NCBI GenBank assembly: GCA_030837825.1
Contig: JAUQYB010000027.1
Span: 1-50,374 of the forward strand
Origin: Albidovulum sp.
GTDB taxonomy: Bacteria > Pseudomonadota > Alphaproteobacteria > Rhodobacterales > Rhodobacteraceae
Direction of reading: 5' to 3'
DNA: 50,374 nt
Made by a program: the position numbers and the translations under genes. Position 1 is the first letter of the stretch, and each line of letters starts with the position of its first letter. This document shows positions 31,654 through 40,495 of this stretch, piece by piece. The notes below the pieces were generated by a model. The model saw nothing but the letters and a program-made list of their open reading frames with translations. It was not told the DNA's origin and made no database searches.

Positions 31654-33564
31654 ATGAAGAGCCTTGACGTCATCACCATCGGCCGGGCCGGCGTCGACCT
31701 TTACGGGGCGCAGGTGGGCGGTCGGCTGGAGGACATGGGATCGTTCCGCAAGTATGTCGGCGGGTCTCCGACGAACATCGCCTGCGGCACGGCGCGGCTT
31801 GGCCTGCGCTCGGGCCTGATCACCCGGGTGGGCGACGAGCACATGGGCCGGTTCATCCGCGAGGAACTGAGGCGCGAGGGCGTCGACGTGCGGGGGGTGA
31901 AGACCGACCCGGAGCGGCTGACCGCGCTGGTCATCCTCGGCATCCGCGACGAGGAAAGCTTTCCGCTGATCTTCTACCGCGAGAACTGCGCCGACATGGC
32001 ACTGTCGGAGGACGACATCGACGAGGGGCTCATCGCCGAGGCGCGGTCGGTTCTGGCGACCGGAACGCATCTTTCCCACCCGCGGACGGAAGGAGCGGTG
32101 CTGAAGGCGCTCAGGCTGGCGCGGCAGCACGGGGCGAGGACCGCGCTCGACATCGACTACCGGCCGAACCTCTGGGGGGTGGCCGGCCATGGCGAGGGGG
32201 AAAGCCGCTTTGTCGAAAGCGCCAAGGTCACCGCAAAGCTGCAATCGACGCTGCACCTCTTCGACCTGATCGTCGGCACCGAGGAGGAATTCCACATCGC
32301 CGGCGGCACCACCGACACGATCGGCGCGCTCCGGTCCGTGCGCGCCGTCACCCCCGCCGTGCTGGTCTGCAAGCGCGGCGCGGCGGGGGCCGTGGCCTTC
32401 GAGGGGGCGATCCCGGACAGTCTGGACGCGGGCCAGACCGGCCCGGGCTTCCCGATCGAGGTGTTCAACGTGCTCGGCGCCGGCGACGGCTTCTTCTCGG
32501 GGCTGCTGAAGGGCTGGCTCGACGGCGAGAGCTGGCCGAAGGCACTGGAATACGCCAACGCCTGCGGCGCCTTCGCGGTCTCGCGCCACGGCTGCACCCC
32601 GGCCTATCCGTCGCTGACGGAGCTTCAGTTCTTCCTCAAGCGCGGGGTGATCCGCCCCGACCTCAGGAACGATGCCGAGCTGGAGCAGATCCACTGGTCG
32701 ACCAACCGCAAGGGCGCCTGGCCGGAGGCGCGGATCTTCGCCTTCGACCACCGGCTGCAGCTCGAGGAGATGGCGGGCTACAGCCCGGCGAAGGGGGCCG
32801 CGTTCAAGGAACTGTGCCTGAAGGCCGCGCTGCGGGTGCAGGCGGGTCGGCCCGGCTACGGCATCCTCTGCGACAGCCGGATCGGCCGGCGCGCCCTGCA
32901 CGCTGCCTCCGGCACCGGGCTCTGGATCGGTCGGCCCTGCGAAGCCCCCGGCTCGCGGCCGCTGAGCCTCGAGCCGGAGCTTGGCCCCGATTGCGGCGGG
33001 CTGGAGGAATGGGCGCGCGAGAACGTGGTGAAGGTCCTGTGCTTTTGCCATCCCGACGATGCGCCCGACCTCTGGGCGGCGCAGGAAGAGACGGTGAAGC
33101 GGCTCTTCACCGCGGCGCGCAGGAACGACCTGGAATTCCTGCTGGAGGTCATCCCCTCGAAGGTGGGGCCGGTGGACTATGGCACCACGGCCACGCTGAT
33201 CCGCCGGTTCTACGACGCGGGCGTATTCCCCGACTGGTGGAAGCTCGAGCCGATGCGGACGCGGGCCGCCTGGGCCAATGCGATCGCGGCGATCGAGCAG
33301 AACGATCCCCATACCCGCGGAATCGTGGTCCTTGGCCTCGACGCGCCGGAGGCGGAACTGGCGGCCTCGTTCGAGGTGGCGGCGGGGTTCAGCCTGGTGA
33401 AGGGCTTCGCGGTCGGGCGGACGATCTTCGGCGACGTGGCGCGCGGCTGGATGGCGGGCGACCTCGCCGATGCCGAGGCGGTGGCCGAGATGGCCGGACG
33501 CTACGGCCGGCTGTGCGATATCTGGGACAGGGCGCGGGCGGCCGCGCGGGAGAGGGCGGCATGA
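31654..33564 (+). CDS. iolC: bifunctional 5-dehydro-2-deoxygluconokinase / DUF2090 aldolase (IolC fusion)
   Basis: A 636-residue fusion. Residues 1 to about 320 form a PfkB-family kinase (YVGGSPTNIACGTARLGL; anion-hole and base motif NVLGAGDGFF near residue 278), which phosphorylates 5-dehydro-2-deoxygluconate. Residues about 340-636 form a DUF2090 domain (ARIFAFDHRLQLEEMAG, then EVIPSKVGPVDYG and GFAVGRTIFGD), a class I aldolase-like fold thought to cleave the phosphorylated product to malonate semialdehyde and dihydroxyacetone phosphate. The fusion would cover two consecutive steps and explains the lack of a separate iolJ. GGAAGCAGGG favours ATG 31654 over 31639. Confidence 0.93.
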   Translation: MKSLDVITIGRAGVDLYGAQVGGRLEDMGSFRKYVGGSPTNIACGTARLGLRSGLITRVGDEHMGRFIREELRREGVDVRGVKTDPERLTALVILGIRDEESFPLIFYRENCADMALSEDDIDEGLIAEARSVLATGTHLSHPRTEGAVLKALRLARQHGARTALDIDYRPNLWGVAGHGEGESRFVESAKVTAKLQSTLHLFDLIVGTEEEFHIAGGTTDTIGALRSVRAVTPAVLVCKRGAAGAVAFEGAIPDSLDAGQTGPGFPIEVFNVLGAGDGFFSGLLKGWLDGESWPKALEYANACGAFAVSRHGCTPAYPSLTELQFFLKRGVIRPDLRNDAELEQIHWSTNRKGAWPEARIFAFDHRLQLEEMAGYSPAKGAAFKELCLKAALRVQAGRPGYGILCDSRIGRRALHAASGTGLWIGRPCEAPGSRPLSLEPELGPDCGGLEEWARENVVKVLCFCHPDDAPDLWAAQEETVKRLFTAARRNDLEFLLEVIPSKVGPVDYGTTATLIRRFYDAGVFPDWWKLEPMRTRAAWANAIAAIEQNDPHTRGIVVLGLDAPEAELAASFEVAAGFSLVKGFAVGRTIFGDVARGWMAGDLADAEAVAEMAGRYGRLCDIWDRARAAARERAA

Positions 33565-33605
33565 GCATGTCCGGCGGAAGCGCGATGCGGGAGAAGGCGG
33601 CATGA
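33546..33605 (+). repeat. short direct repeat at the iolC/iolD junction
   Basis: A 19-bp unit starting GCGGGAGA and ending GGCATGA occurs at 33546-33564 and 33587-33605 with one mismatch, 41 bp apart. The first copy carries the iolC stop and the second carries the ribosome site and ATG of iolD. It looks like a small tandem duplication that separated two formerly overlapping genes. Confidence 0.7.
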
Positions 33606-35434
33606 CGGCAACGGTGAGATTGACGGCGGCGCAGGCGATGGTGCGCTGGCTTTCGGTGCAGATGACGGAAGAGGGGACGCGCTTCATCGAGGGCGTCTGG
33701 GCGATCTTCGGCCACGGCAACGTTGCCGGGATCGGCGAGGCGCTGCACGGGATCGGCGATGCGCTGCCGACCTGGCGGGGCCAGAACGAGCAGACGATGG
33801 CCCATGCGGCGATCGCCTTCGCCAAGACGAAGAAGCGGCGGCAGGCGCAGGCGGTGACCTCCTCGATCGGGCCGGGGGCGACCAACATGGTGACGGCGGC
33901 GGCGCTGGCCCATGTCAACCGGCTGCCGGTCCTCTTCATCCCCGGCGATGTCTTCGCCAGCCGCCGGCCCGACCCGGTCCTCCAGCAGATCGAGGATTTC
34001 GACGACGGCACCATCAGCGCCAACGACTGCTTCCGCCCGGTGGTGCGCTATTTCGACAGGATCGCCCGGCCCGAGCACCTGCTGACCTGCCTGCCGCGGG
34101 CGCTTGCGGTGATGACCGATCCGGCCAACTCAGGCCCGGTCTGCCTTGCCTTCTGCCAGGACGTGCAGGCCGAGGCTTACGACTATCCGGAAAGCTTCTT
34201 CGCCCCGAAGGTCTGGCGCATCCGCCGGCCCGAGCCCGACCCGCGCGAGGTGGCGGAGGTGGCGGCGCTGATCCGCAAGGCGAAGGCGCCGGTGATCGTC
34301 GCCGGCGGCGGCGTGATCTACTCCGGCGCCGAGGCCGATCTTGCCGCCTTCGCGAATGCCCACAACATCCCCTTCGTGGAAACCCAGGCCGGCAAGGGCG
34401 CGAACGGCTGGGACGATCCGCTGAACTTCGGCTCTCCGGGCGTCACCGGATCGGCCTGCGGCAACGCCCTTGCCGCGCGGGCCGATCTGGTGATCGGCGT
34501 CGGCACCCGGTTCCAGGACTTCACCACCGGAAGCTGGACGGTGTTCCAGAACCCCGACCGGCGGCTCGTCTCGATCAATCTCGCGGGCTACGACGCCGCC
34601 AAGCACGGCGCGATCCCCTGCGTGGGCGACGCGAAGGTGACGCTGGCGCGGCTCTCGGCAGCACTCGGGCCGCACCGGGCGCCTGCCTTCGACGAGGCCG
34701 CGCGACGCGACTGGCACGCGGCGGTCGCCCGCGTCACCGCCGCGCCGGCCGCGACCAACGCGCTTCCCACCGACGCGCAGGTCATCGGCGCGGTGCAGCG
34801 GGTGGCGACGACGGACACGGTGGCGATGTGCGCCGCCGGCACCATGCCCGGCGCGCTCCAGGTGCTGTGGCAGGCGGCGGCCGGCGGCTATCACATGGAA
34901 TACGGCTATTCCTGCATGGGCTACGAGGTGGCGGGCGCGATGGGCATCAAGCTCGCCGATCCCTCGAAGGAGGTGATCTGCTTTGTCGGCGACGGCAGCT
35001 ACATGATGGCCAATTCCGAGCTTGCGACGGCGGTGATGCGGCGCGTGCCCTTCACTGTGGTGCTGACCGACAACCGCGGCTACGGCTGCATCAACCGGTT
35101 GCAGATCGAATGCGGCGGGGCCGAGTTCAACAACCTCTACCGCGACGCCAATGTCGAGGCGCAGCCGGAGATCGACTTCGTCGCCCATGCGAGGGCGATG
35201 GGCGCCCATGCCGACAAGGCCGCGACCCTTGCCGATCTGGAGGCGAAGATCGTCGCCGCCCGGGGGCGCGACATCCCCAGCGTCATCGTCATCGACACCG
35301 ACCCGGTTCCCGGCACCGGCGCCGGCGGCCACTGGTGGGACGTGGCGGTGCCCGAGGTCGGCGGGCCGGAGCGGCTGGAGGCGGCGCGCCGGAAGTACCG
35401 GGCCGAGGCCGCCCGGCAGAACGTGGTCAACTGA
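33602..35434 (+). CDS. iolD: 3D-(3,5/4)-trihydroxycyclohexane-1,2-dione hydrolase IolD
   Basis: Thiamine-diphosphate enzyme that opens the ring of the diketo intermediate to give 5-deoxyglucuronate. The 610-residue protein has an N-terminal pyrimidine-binding domain ([13 protein letters not shown], then [19 protein letters not shown] with the cofactor-activating Glu), a central domain, and the C-terminal diphosphate-binding motif [16 protein letters not shown] from residue 464 with DNRGYGCIN. The [12 protein letters not shown] and [15 protein letters not shown] segments are IolD-specific against acetolactate synthase. ATG at 33602 follows GAGAAGG. Confidence 0.95.
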   Translation: MTATVRLTAAQAMVRWLSVQMTEEGTRFIEGVWAIFGHGNVAGIGEALHGIGDALPTWRGQNEQTMAHAAIAFAKTKKRRQAQAVTSSIGPGATNMVTAAALAHVNRLPVLFIPGDVFASRRPDPVLQQIEDFDDGTISANDCFRPVVRYFDRIARPEHLLTCLPRALAVMTDPANSGPVCLAFCQDVQAEAYDYPESFFAPKVWRIRRPEPDPREVAEVAALIRKAKAPVIVAGGGVIYSGAEADLAAFANAHNIPFVETQAGKGANGWDDPLNFGSPGVTGSACGNALAARADLVIGVGTRFQDFTTGSWTVFQNPDRRLVSINLAGYDAAKHGAIPCVGDAKVTLARLSAALGPHRAPAFDEAARRDWHAAVARVTAAPAATNALPTDAQVIGAVQRVATTDTVAMCAAGTMPGALQVLWQAAAGGYHMEYGYSCMGYEVAGAMGIKLADPSKEVICFVGDGSYMMANSELATAVMRRVPFTVVLTDNRGYGCINRLQIECGGAEFNNLYRDANVEAQPEIDFVAHARAMGAHADKAATLADLEAKIVAARGRDIPSVIVIDTDPVPGTGAGGHWWDVAVPEVGGPERLEAARRKYRAEAARQNVVN

Positions 35435-35440
35435 GAAGTG

Positions 35441-35457
35441 CCGGGGGGCGCCCCCGG
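35441..35457 (+). other. hairpin between iolD and iolE
   Basis: CCGGGGG-GCG-CCCCCGG is a perfect 7-bp stem just after the iolD stop. There is no T-run, so a processing, stability or pausing element is more likely than full termination. Confidence 0.5.
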
Positions 35458-35495
35458 ACGATTGGGCCGCCCGAAGGCCCGGAAGAGAGAGCGAG

Positions 35496-36404
35496 ATGAT
35501 CCTTTACGGCACCAACCCGATCGCCTGGTCCAACGACGACGACTGGTCGATCGGCGACCAGTTCACGCTCGACGACTGCCTGTCGGACTGCCGGACGATC
35601 GGCTTCGACGGTATCGAGAAGGGCCACAAGATGCCCGACGACGGCGCCGCGCTGAAGGCCGCGCTCGGCGCCTACGGCCTGCGCTTCGCCGCGGGCTGGT
35701 TCTCCACCAACCTTCTCGTCAACGACATCGACACGGAAAAGGCCCGGCTCAGGGACTGGATCGATTTCACCCGGGCGGCGGGGGGCGACCATATCAACGC
35801 CTGCGAATGCTCCAACACCGTGCATGGCAACGACCGCGTGGCAGTCAACGACCGGCCGGTCATGTCCGACGCCGAATGGGACCGCTTCTCGCAGGGCTAC
35901 GAGGCGCTGTCGAAGTTCGCCCATGATCGGGGCGTGAAGATGGGCTATCATCACCACATGGGCACGATCATCGAAAGCGCGGCCGACATCGACCGGTTCA
36001 TGGCGATGGCCGGCCCGCACACCCGGCTTCTCCTGGACACCGGGCACTGCACCTTTGGCGGTGCCGATCCGGCAGAGGTGGCGCGCAAATACATGGGCCG
36101 CGTGACCCATATCCACGCCAAGAACGTCCGCCCCGAGATCGCCCGCGAGGTGCGCGAGAAGGGGCTTTCGTTCCTCGAGGGCGTGCGCCGCGGCGCCTTC
36201 ACCGTGCCGGGCGACCCGGAAGGCTGCGTCGCCTTCGAGCCGGTGCTGACGATCGCCGCCGAGCACGGCTACCAGGGCTGGCTGGTGATCGAGGCCGAGC
36301 AGGACAGTGCCGTGCGCAACCCGTTCCACTATCAGGACATGGGGCTGAAGTCGCTCCGCCGGATGGCGCGCGAGGCAGGGCTCGACCGGGCGGAGGCCGC
36401 CTGA
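35496..36404 (+). CDS. iolE: inosose dehydratase IolE
   Basis: Dehydrates 2-keto-myo-inositol to 3D-(3,5/4)-trihydroxycyclohexane-1,2-dione. The 302-residue TIM barrel starts with the hallmark [17 protein letters not shown] and has [47 protein letters not shown] and [15 protein letters not shown]. The metal ligands (Mn or Co in the family) are in the E, D-x-H, H and E positions of these blocks. ATG 35496 follows GGAAGAGAGAGCG. Confidence 0.96.
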   Translation: MILYGTNPIAWSNDDDWSIGDQFTLDDCLSDCRTIGFDGIEKGHKMPDDGAALKAALGAYGLRFAAGWFSTNLLVNDIDTEKARLRDWIDFTRAAGGDHINACECSNTVHGNDRVAVNDRPVMSDAEWDRFSQGYEALSKFAHDRGVKMGYHHHMGTIIESAADIDRFMAMAGPHTRLLLDTGHCTFGGADPAEVARKYMGRVTHIHAKNVRPEIAREVREKGLSFLEGVRRGAFTVPGDPEGCVAFEPVLTIAAEHGYQGWLVIEAEQDSAVRNPFHYQDMGLKSLRRMAREAGLDRAEAA

Positions 36405-36408
36405 GGCG

Positions 36409-36609
36409 ATGGGCCGGGGCGTCTTCGACCTCGACCATCCGTGGTTCCGGCCGCTCTGGCGGCGGCTTCTGGTGACCGGGATCGCCCTCGGCTGGGGCGT
36501 GTTGGAACTGGCCTCGGGCAGCCCCGGCTTCGCCGTCCTGTTCCTCGCGCTCGGGGCCTATGCCGGCTGGCGCCTGTTCGTGACCTTCAACCCGAGGGGG
36601 GATGAATGA
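36409..36609 (+). CDS. small membrane protein, DUF3329-like, within the iol operon
   Basis: A 66-residue protein starting MGRGVFDLDHPWFRPLWRR, followed by two closely spaced hydrophobic stretches (LLVTGIALGWGVLELA and FAVLFLALGAYAGW) that would form a membrane hairpin. The D-HP-FRPLWRR start recalls DUF3329 proteins; that match is from memory. It starts 4 bp after iolE and overlaps iolB by ATGA, so it is clearly part of the operon. Its role in inositol use is unknown. Confidence 0.8.
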   Translation: MGRGVFDLDHPWFRPLWRRLLVTGIALGWGVLELASGSPGFAVLFLALGAYAGWRLFVTFNPRGDE

Positions 36610-37412
36610 GCCCGCTTCTGCGCAAACCCTTCGGCACCCGCGGAAAGGTGCACGAGATCACCCCCGCCTCGGCCGGCTGGCGCCATGTCGGCTTCGCGCT
36701 CTATCGCCTCGGGCCGGGCGAGGTGGCGGCCGAGGCGACCGGTGAGCGCGAGGTGATCCTCGTCATGGTCGAGGGCAAGGCCGCGATCACCGCCGCGGGG
36801 CAGGACTGGGGCGTGCTGGGCGAGCGCATGTCCGTCTTCGAGAAGACCCCGCCGCATTGCCTCTATGTGCCAAATGGCGAGGACTGGCGGGCGGTGGCCG
36901 AGACCGATTGCACCGTCGCGGTCTGTTCCGCCCCCGGCCGGGGCGGCCATCCCGCCCGCCGCATCGGGCCCGAGGGGATCACCCTGACCGAACGCGGCCG
37001 CGGCACCAACACCCGCCACGTCCACAACATCGCGATGGAGGCCGAGGACTACGCCGACAGCCTGCTGGTCACCGAGGTCTTCACCCCCGCCGGCCACTGG
37101 TCCAGCTACCCCAGTCACCGCCACGACGAGGACGACTTTCCCCGCATCACCTATCTGGAGGAGACCTACTACCACCGCCTGAACCCCGCCGAGGGCTGGG
37201 CCGTCCAGCGCGTCTATACCGACGACGGGTCGCTCGACGAGACGATGGCGGTCAGGGACGGCGAGGTGGTGCTGGTGCCGCGCGGCCACCACCCCTGCGG
37301 TGCCCCCTACGGGTTCGAGATGTATTACCTCAACGTCATGGCCGGACCCTTGCGCAAGTGGCGCTTCGTGCCCGCGCCCGAGGTGGAGTGGATCCTGAAG
37401 CGCGACGCCTGA
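36606..37412 (+). CDS. iolB: 5-deoxy-glucuronate isomerase IolB
   Basis: Converts 5-deoxyglucuronate to 5-dehydro-2-deoxygluconate. The 268-residue bicupin has the diagnostic HWSSYPSHRHDEDDFPRITYLEETYYHR (given here in parts: SSYPSHRHDED and LEETYYHRLNP) with the metal-binding histidines, and VLVPRGHHPCGAPYGFEMYYLN near the C-terminus, where the last catalytic His lies. It is the final recognisable gene of the importer/iol operon. iolA, the malonate-semialdehyde dehydrogenase, is not found. Confidence 0.96.
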   Translation: MSPLLRKPFGTRGKVHEITPASAGWRHVGFALYRLGPGEVAAEATGEREVILVMVEGKAAITAAGQDWGVLGERMSVFEKTPPHCLYVPNGEDWRAVAETDCTVAVCSAPGRGGHPARRIGPEGITLTERGRGTNTRHVHNIAMEAEDYADSLLVTEVFTPAGHWSSYPSHRHDEDDFPRITYLEETYYHRLNPAEGWAVQRVYTDDGSLDETMAVRDGEVVLVPRGHHPCGAPYGFEMYYLNVMAGPLRKWRFVPAPEVEWILKRDA

Positions 37413-37992
37413 GGATTGGCGCGACGCGGCACCTTGCGCCGCACCCGGATCAGGTCACGGGCCACCCGAAGCAAGGCGTCCCGGCCCTGCAATGGACAGA
37501 GGGCGACGATGTTGCTAGTCTGCAATCCCTCATCGACGTCAGCGTCGCCAGCCTGATCCACCATGTCCCGGAGATTGCCCGTGCGCGATACGACTTCCGA
37601 AGCGGAACCTTCGTCAGTTCTCAGGGCCAACGCATTTCTGATGAGATGCTGGACGGGTGGGCATCTCAGTTTGAGCGAGTGCGAAAGGCGCGCGCGGGGC
37701 GCAATACGCTTAAAAGAGGCATTCTCCTCAATACCTTGGCACGCGCGGAAGGCGGAGAAAGACCCGGAATACTGGAACGGGCTCTACGCCAGCCGCGTCA
37801 ACTGGTAGCACGCGGGCTCAAAGACACCTTCTATCAGAACGACAAGGCGCGGGCGCGGCGGACACTTCGCCTCGACGAGGACGGCAACCCGAAGCCGGAG
37901 CAGCGCAGGTTCAGCGCGGATGCCGTCGCCAAGAACAAGGCGATGAACCCGTTCTACGGCCCGCCGCAGGAGCCGCGCCGGTTGCCGTGCGC
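37413..37992. other. gene-poor segment with a decayed-looking reading frame
   Basis: This 580-bp stretch has no convincing gene. From about 37500 to 37800 it has lower GC and more A/T at third positions than its neighbours. A plus-strand frame without a start codon, ending inside the next gene, contains coding-like sequence from about 37819 (KDTFYQNDKARARRTLRLDE and DGNPKPEQRRFSADAVAKN). A second frame, 37563-37808, ends with EKDPEYWNGLYASRVNW. This may be a remnant of an acquired gene with a frameshift near 37805. No family was recognised. Confidence 0.35.
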
Positions 37993-39345
37993 TCACTCCG
38001 GCGGCAGCAGCTTGCCGGGGTTGAGGATGCGCTTGGGGTCGAGCGCGGCCTTGATTGCGCGCATCGCCGCAAGTTCCGCGGCGCTCCGGCTGCAATGGAG
38101 CCAGTCGCGCTTCAGCGTGCCGATGCCGTGCTCGGCCGAGATCGAGCCGCCGAAGTCCTGCACCACGCCGTAGGCGATCCGGTCGACCTCGTGCGCCGCG
38201 TCCTCGCCGCCGCCGGGGACGCTGACCGCGACATGCAGGTTGCTGTCGGCGACATGGCCGAAGAACGAGACATGCGCAGCGGGAAACCGCGCCAGCAGGG
38301 CCGCCCGGCAGGCCCGGGCGAAGTCGTCGAGGCGCCCGGTGGCGAGGCTCACGTCGAGGTTGATGAGACCGGGCAGCGCCGCCTCCGTCCCGATCCCCTC
38401 GCGCACCGCCCAGAAGCGCCGCGCCTCGGCCAGCGATTGCGCGATCAGCGCGTCGCTGACCACGCCCGCCTCGAACGCCGCCTCCAGAAGCCGCTCCAGC
38501 GCCTCGCCCCCGTCGGCCTCGAGGATCACCGCGAACGGCGGCGGGTCGGCGAAGAGGGGGGCGGGCTGAAGGTTCTGGCTGAAGGCGAAATAGTCGCGCC
38601 ACATCGCCTCGAAAGCCGAAAGGCCCGGCAGCGCGGCGCGCGCCCGCGTCAGGAGCCTGAGGACGGCGGCGAAATCCGGCAGCGCCGCGAGGACCGTCGC
38701 GCGCGGGCCGGGCAGGGGCCTGAGGCGGATCACCGCGCGGGTGATCACGCCCAGCGTGCCTTCGGAGCCGGCGAAGAGGTGGCGCAGGTCGTAGCCGGTG
38801 TTGTTCTTCACCACCCTGGTGAGCCGGCTCAGCACCGTGCCGTCGGCCAGCACCGCCTCGATGCCGAGAAGGTTGTCGCGTGCCATGCCGTCGCGGATCA
38901 CCCGCAGCCCGCCGGCATTGGTGGCGATGTTGCCACCAATCTGGCAGGACCCGCGCGCGCCGAGGTCGATCGGCAGCAGGAACCCGGCCGCCTCGGCCGC
39001 CTTCTGCGCCACTTCCAGCACGGTGCCGGCACGCACCACCATCGCCATCGCGTCGGCGTCGATCTCCTCGACCCCGCTCAGGCGGGCGAGCGACAGGGCG
39101 AGGGCGCCGGGGCCCGGATTGGCGCCGCCGGCGAGCCCGGTCATGCCGCCCTGCGGCACGACGGGCATGCCGTGGCGGTGGCAGATCGCCAGCGCCTCCG
39201 ACACCTCCTCCACCGTCGCCGGGCGGAGGAGTGCCAGCGGCAGGTCATGGCCCGAGCGGCTCGCGTCCGACCGCGCCGCCTCGGGCACGTCCCCGCCGGT
39301 CAGGCATCCCTGCGGCCCGAGCGCCGCGCGCAGTTCCTCAAGCAT
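37993..39345 (-). CDS. FAD-linked 2-hydroxyacid oxidase/dehydrogenase, GlcD type
   Basis: A 450-residue FAD-binding PCMH/VAO-family flavoprotein. It has the FAD-pyrophosphate site PVVPQGGMTGLAGGANP near residues 68-84, IGGNIATNAGGLRVIRDGMARDN, and the C-terminal GGSISAEHGIGTLKRDWL followed by ALDPKRILNPGKLLP, all typical of glycolate oxidase GlcD and D-2-hydroxyglutarate or D-lactate dehydrogenases. It likely oxidises a D-2-hydroxyacid to a 2-oxoacid and passes electrons to quinone or a cytochrome. The start ATG 39345 (or GTG 39348) follows GGAGGA and overlaps the end of the FMN oxidase gene, so the two are coupled. Confidence 0.9.
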   Translation of the reverse strand: MLEELRAALGPQGCLTGGDVPEAARSDASRSGHDLPLALLRPATVEEVSEALAICHRHGMPVVPQGGMTGLAGGANPGPGALALSLARLSGVEEIDADAMAMVVRAGTVLEVAQKAAEAAGFLLPIDLGARGSCQIGGNIATNAGGLRVIRDGMARDNLLGIEAVLADGTVLSRLTRVVKNNTGYDLRHLFAGSEGTLGVITRAVIRLRPLPGPRATVLAALPDFAAVLRLLTRARAALPGLSAFEAMWRDYFAFSQNLQPAPLFADPPPFAVILEADGGEALERLLEAAFEAGVVSDALIAQSLAEARRFWAVREGIGTEAALPGLINLDVSLATGRLDDFARACRAALLARFPAAHVSFFGHVADSNLHVAVSVPGGGEDAAHEVDRIAYGVVQDFGGSISAEHGIGTLKRDWLHCSRSAAELAAMRAIKAALDPKRILNPGKLLPPE

Positions 39346-40495
39346 CACTCCTCCACAGCACCCCCCGCAGATCGCCAAGCCTGCCGACGCCGAGCTGGAT
39401 CATCGTCGCGCGCAGCTCCGCCTTCAAGACCGCCGCCAGATGCGCCGGCCCCCGCGGCCCCGCCGCCGCCGCGGCATGGAGGAACGGCCGCCCGACCAGC
39501 ACCGCATCGGCGCCGAGCGCGACCATCCGGGCAATGTCGAGGCCCGAGCGCACGCCGCCGTCGGCAAGGATCAGCGCGCCGTCCCCCAACCGCTCGCGGA
39601 TGGGCGGCAGCACCTCGGGCGCGGCCGGCGCCGCGTCGATCTGCCGTCCGCCGTGGTTCGACACCACCAGCCCGTCGGCGCCGAGCGCCAGAGCCTCGGC
39701 GGCATCCTCCGCGCCCAGCACGCCCTTGACGATGAGCCGTCCCGGCCAGGCGGCACGGATGCGCGAAAGCCGCGCCGGGCCGATATGGCCCACCATCATC
39801 CGGCCGAGGAACACCGCCGCGCCCGCCGCTCCGCCTTCGGGGAAATAGGGCGCGAGGGTCTCGAACGCGGGCACCCCCCGCCGCGCCATGCCGAAGGCCC
39901 AGCGCGGGCAGGCGATGATCTCCATCAGCGTCCGCGCCCCGAAGCGCGGCGGCACCACCAGCCCGCTCATCATGTCGCGCCGCCGCCGCGTCGGGCCGGG
40001 GATGTCCACCGTCACCACCAGCACCCGGTAGCCCGCGGCCCGGGCCCGTTCGATCATGTCGGCCTCCATCCCCGGATCGGCGGGGGGATAGAGCTGGAAG
40101 GCCGCGCCCGGCCCGGCGAGGGGGGCGATCCGCTCCATCGCCGTGGTGGCATAGGTGGAAAGGACATGGCCGATCCCGGCCGCCCCCGCGGCCCGGGCGA
40201 TCGCCGCCTCCGCCCCCGGCCAGATCAGCCCGCCGAGGCCGAGGGGCGCCACGCCGAAGGGCGCGGCCCAGGGCGCGCCCGCCACCCTCACCGAAAGGTC
40301 GGGCTCGGCATCCTCCGCCAGGTAGCGCGGCACCAGCCGCACCGCGTCGAGCGCGGCGCGGTTCCGCGCCAGGCAGGTCTCTCCGCCGACCCCGCCCTGG
40401 AGGTAGCCGCGCACGAAGCCGGGGATGCGGGCCAGCGCCGCCGCCTCCAGCGCGGCGGCGTCGGGAAAGCGGCGGTCGAGTGCCGGGTCGGTCAC
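39338..40495 (-). CDS. FMN-dependent L-2-hydroxyacid oxidase/dehydrogenase (LldD family)
   Basis: A 385-residue TIM-barrel flavoprotein of the lactate dehydrogenase/glycolate oxidase/mandelate dehydrogenase family. Features are PFGVAPLGLGGLIWPGAE, STYATTAMERIA, FQLYPPADPGMEADMI, VVTVDIPGPTRRRRDMM, the active-site SNHGGRQIDAAPA (catalytic His and substrate Arg) and LADGGVRSGLDIARMVALGAD. It oxidises an L-2-hydroxyacid. The start GTG at 40495 overlaps the upstream stop as GTGA. Together with the GlcD-type protein it would allow both stereoisomers of one hydroxyacid to be used. Confidence 0.9.
   Translation of the reverse strand: MTDPALDRRFPDAAALEAAALARIPGFVRGYLQGGVGGETCLARNRAALDAVRLVPRYLAEDAEPDLSVRVAGAPWAAPFGVAPLGLGGLIWPGAEAAIARAAGAAGIGHVLSTYATTAMERIAPLAGPGAAFQLYPPADPGMEADMIERARAAGYRVLVVTVDIPGPTRRRRDMMSGLVVPPRFGARTLMEIIACPRWAFGMARRGVPAFETLAPYFPEGGAAGAAVFLGRMMVGHIGPARLSRIRAAWPGRLIVKGVLGAEDAAEALALGADGLVVSNHGGRQIDAAPAAPEVLPPIRERLGDGALILADGGVRSGLDIARMVALGADAVLVGRPFLHAAAAAGPRGPAHLAAVLKAELRATMIQLGVGRLGDLRGVLWRSDA

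Noticed and set aside
30799..34023. 1074-codon minus-strand frame opposite iolI, iolC and iolD
   Set aside because: Shadow frame; no domain motif, and it covers three well-identified genes on the other strand.
37325..37630. 101-codon minus-strand frame in the gene-poor segment
   Set aside because: Overlaps the 3' end of iolB, lacks a ribosome site and any recognised motif.
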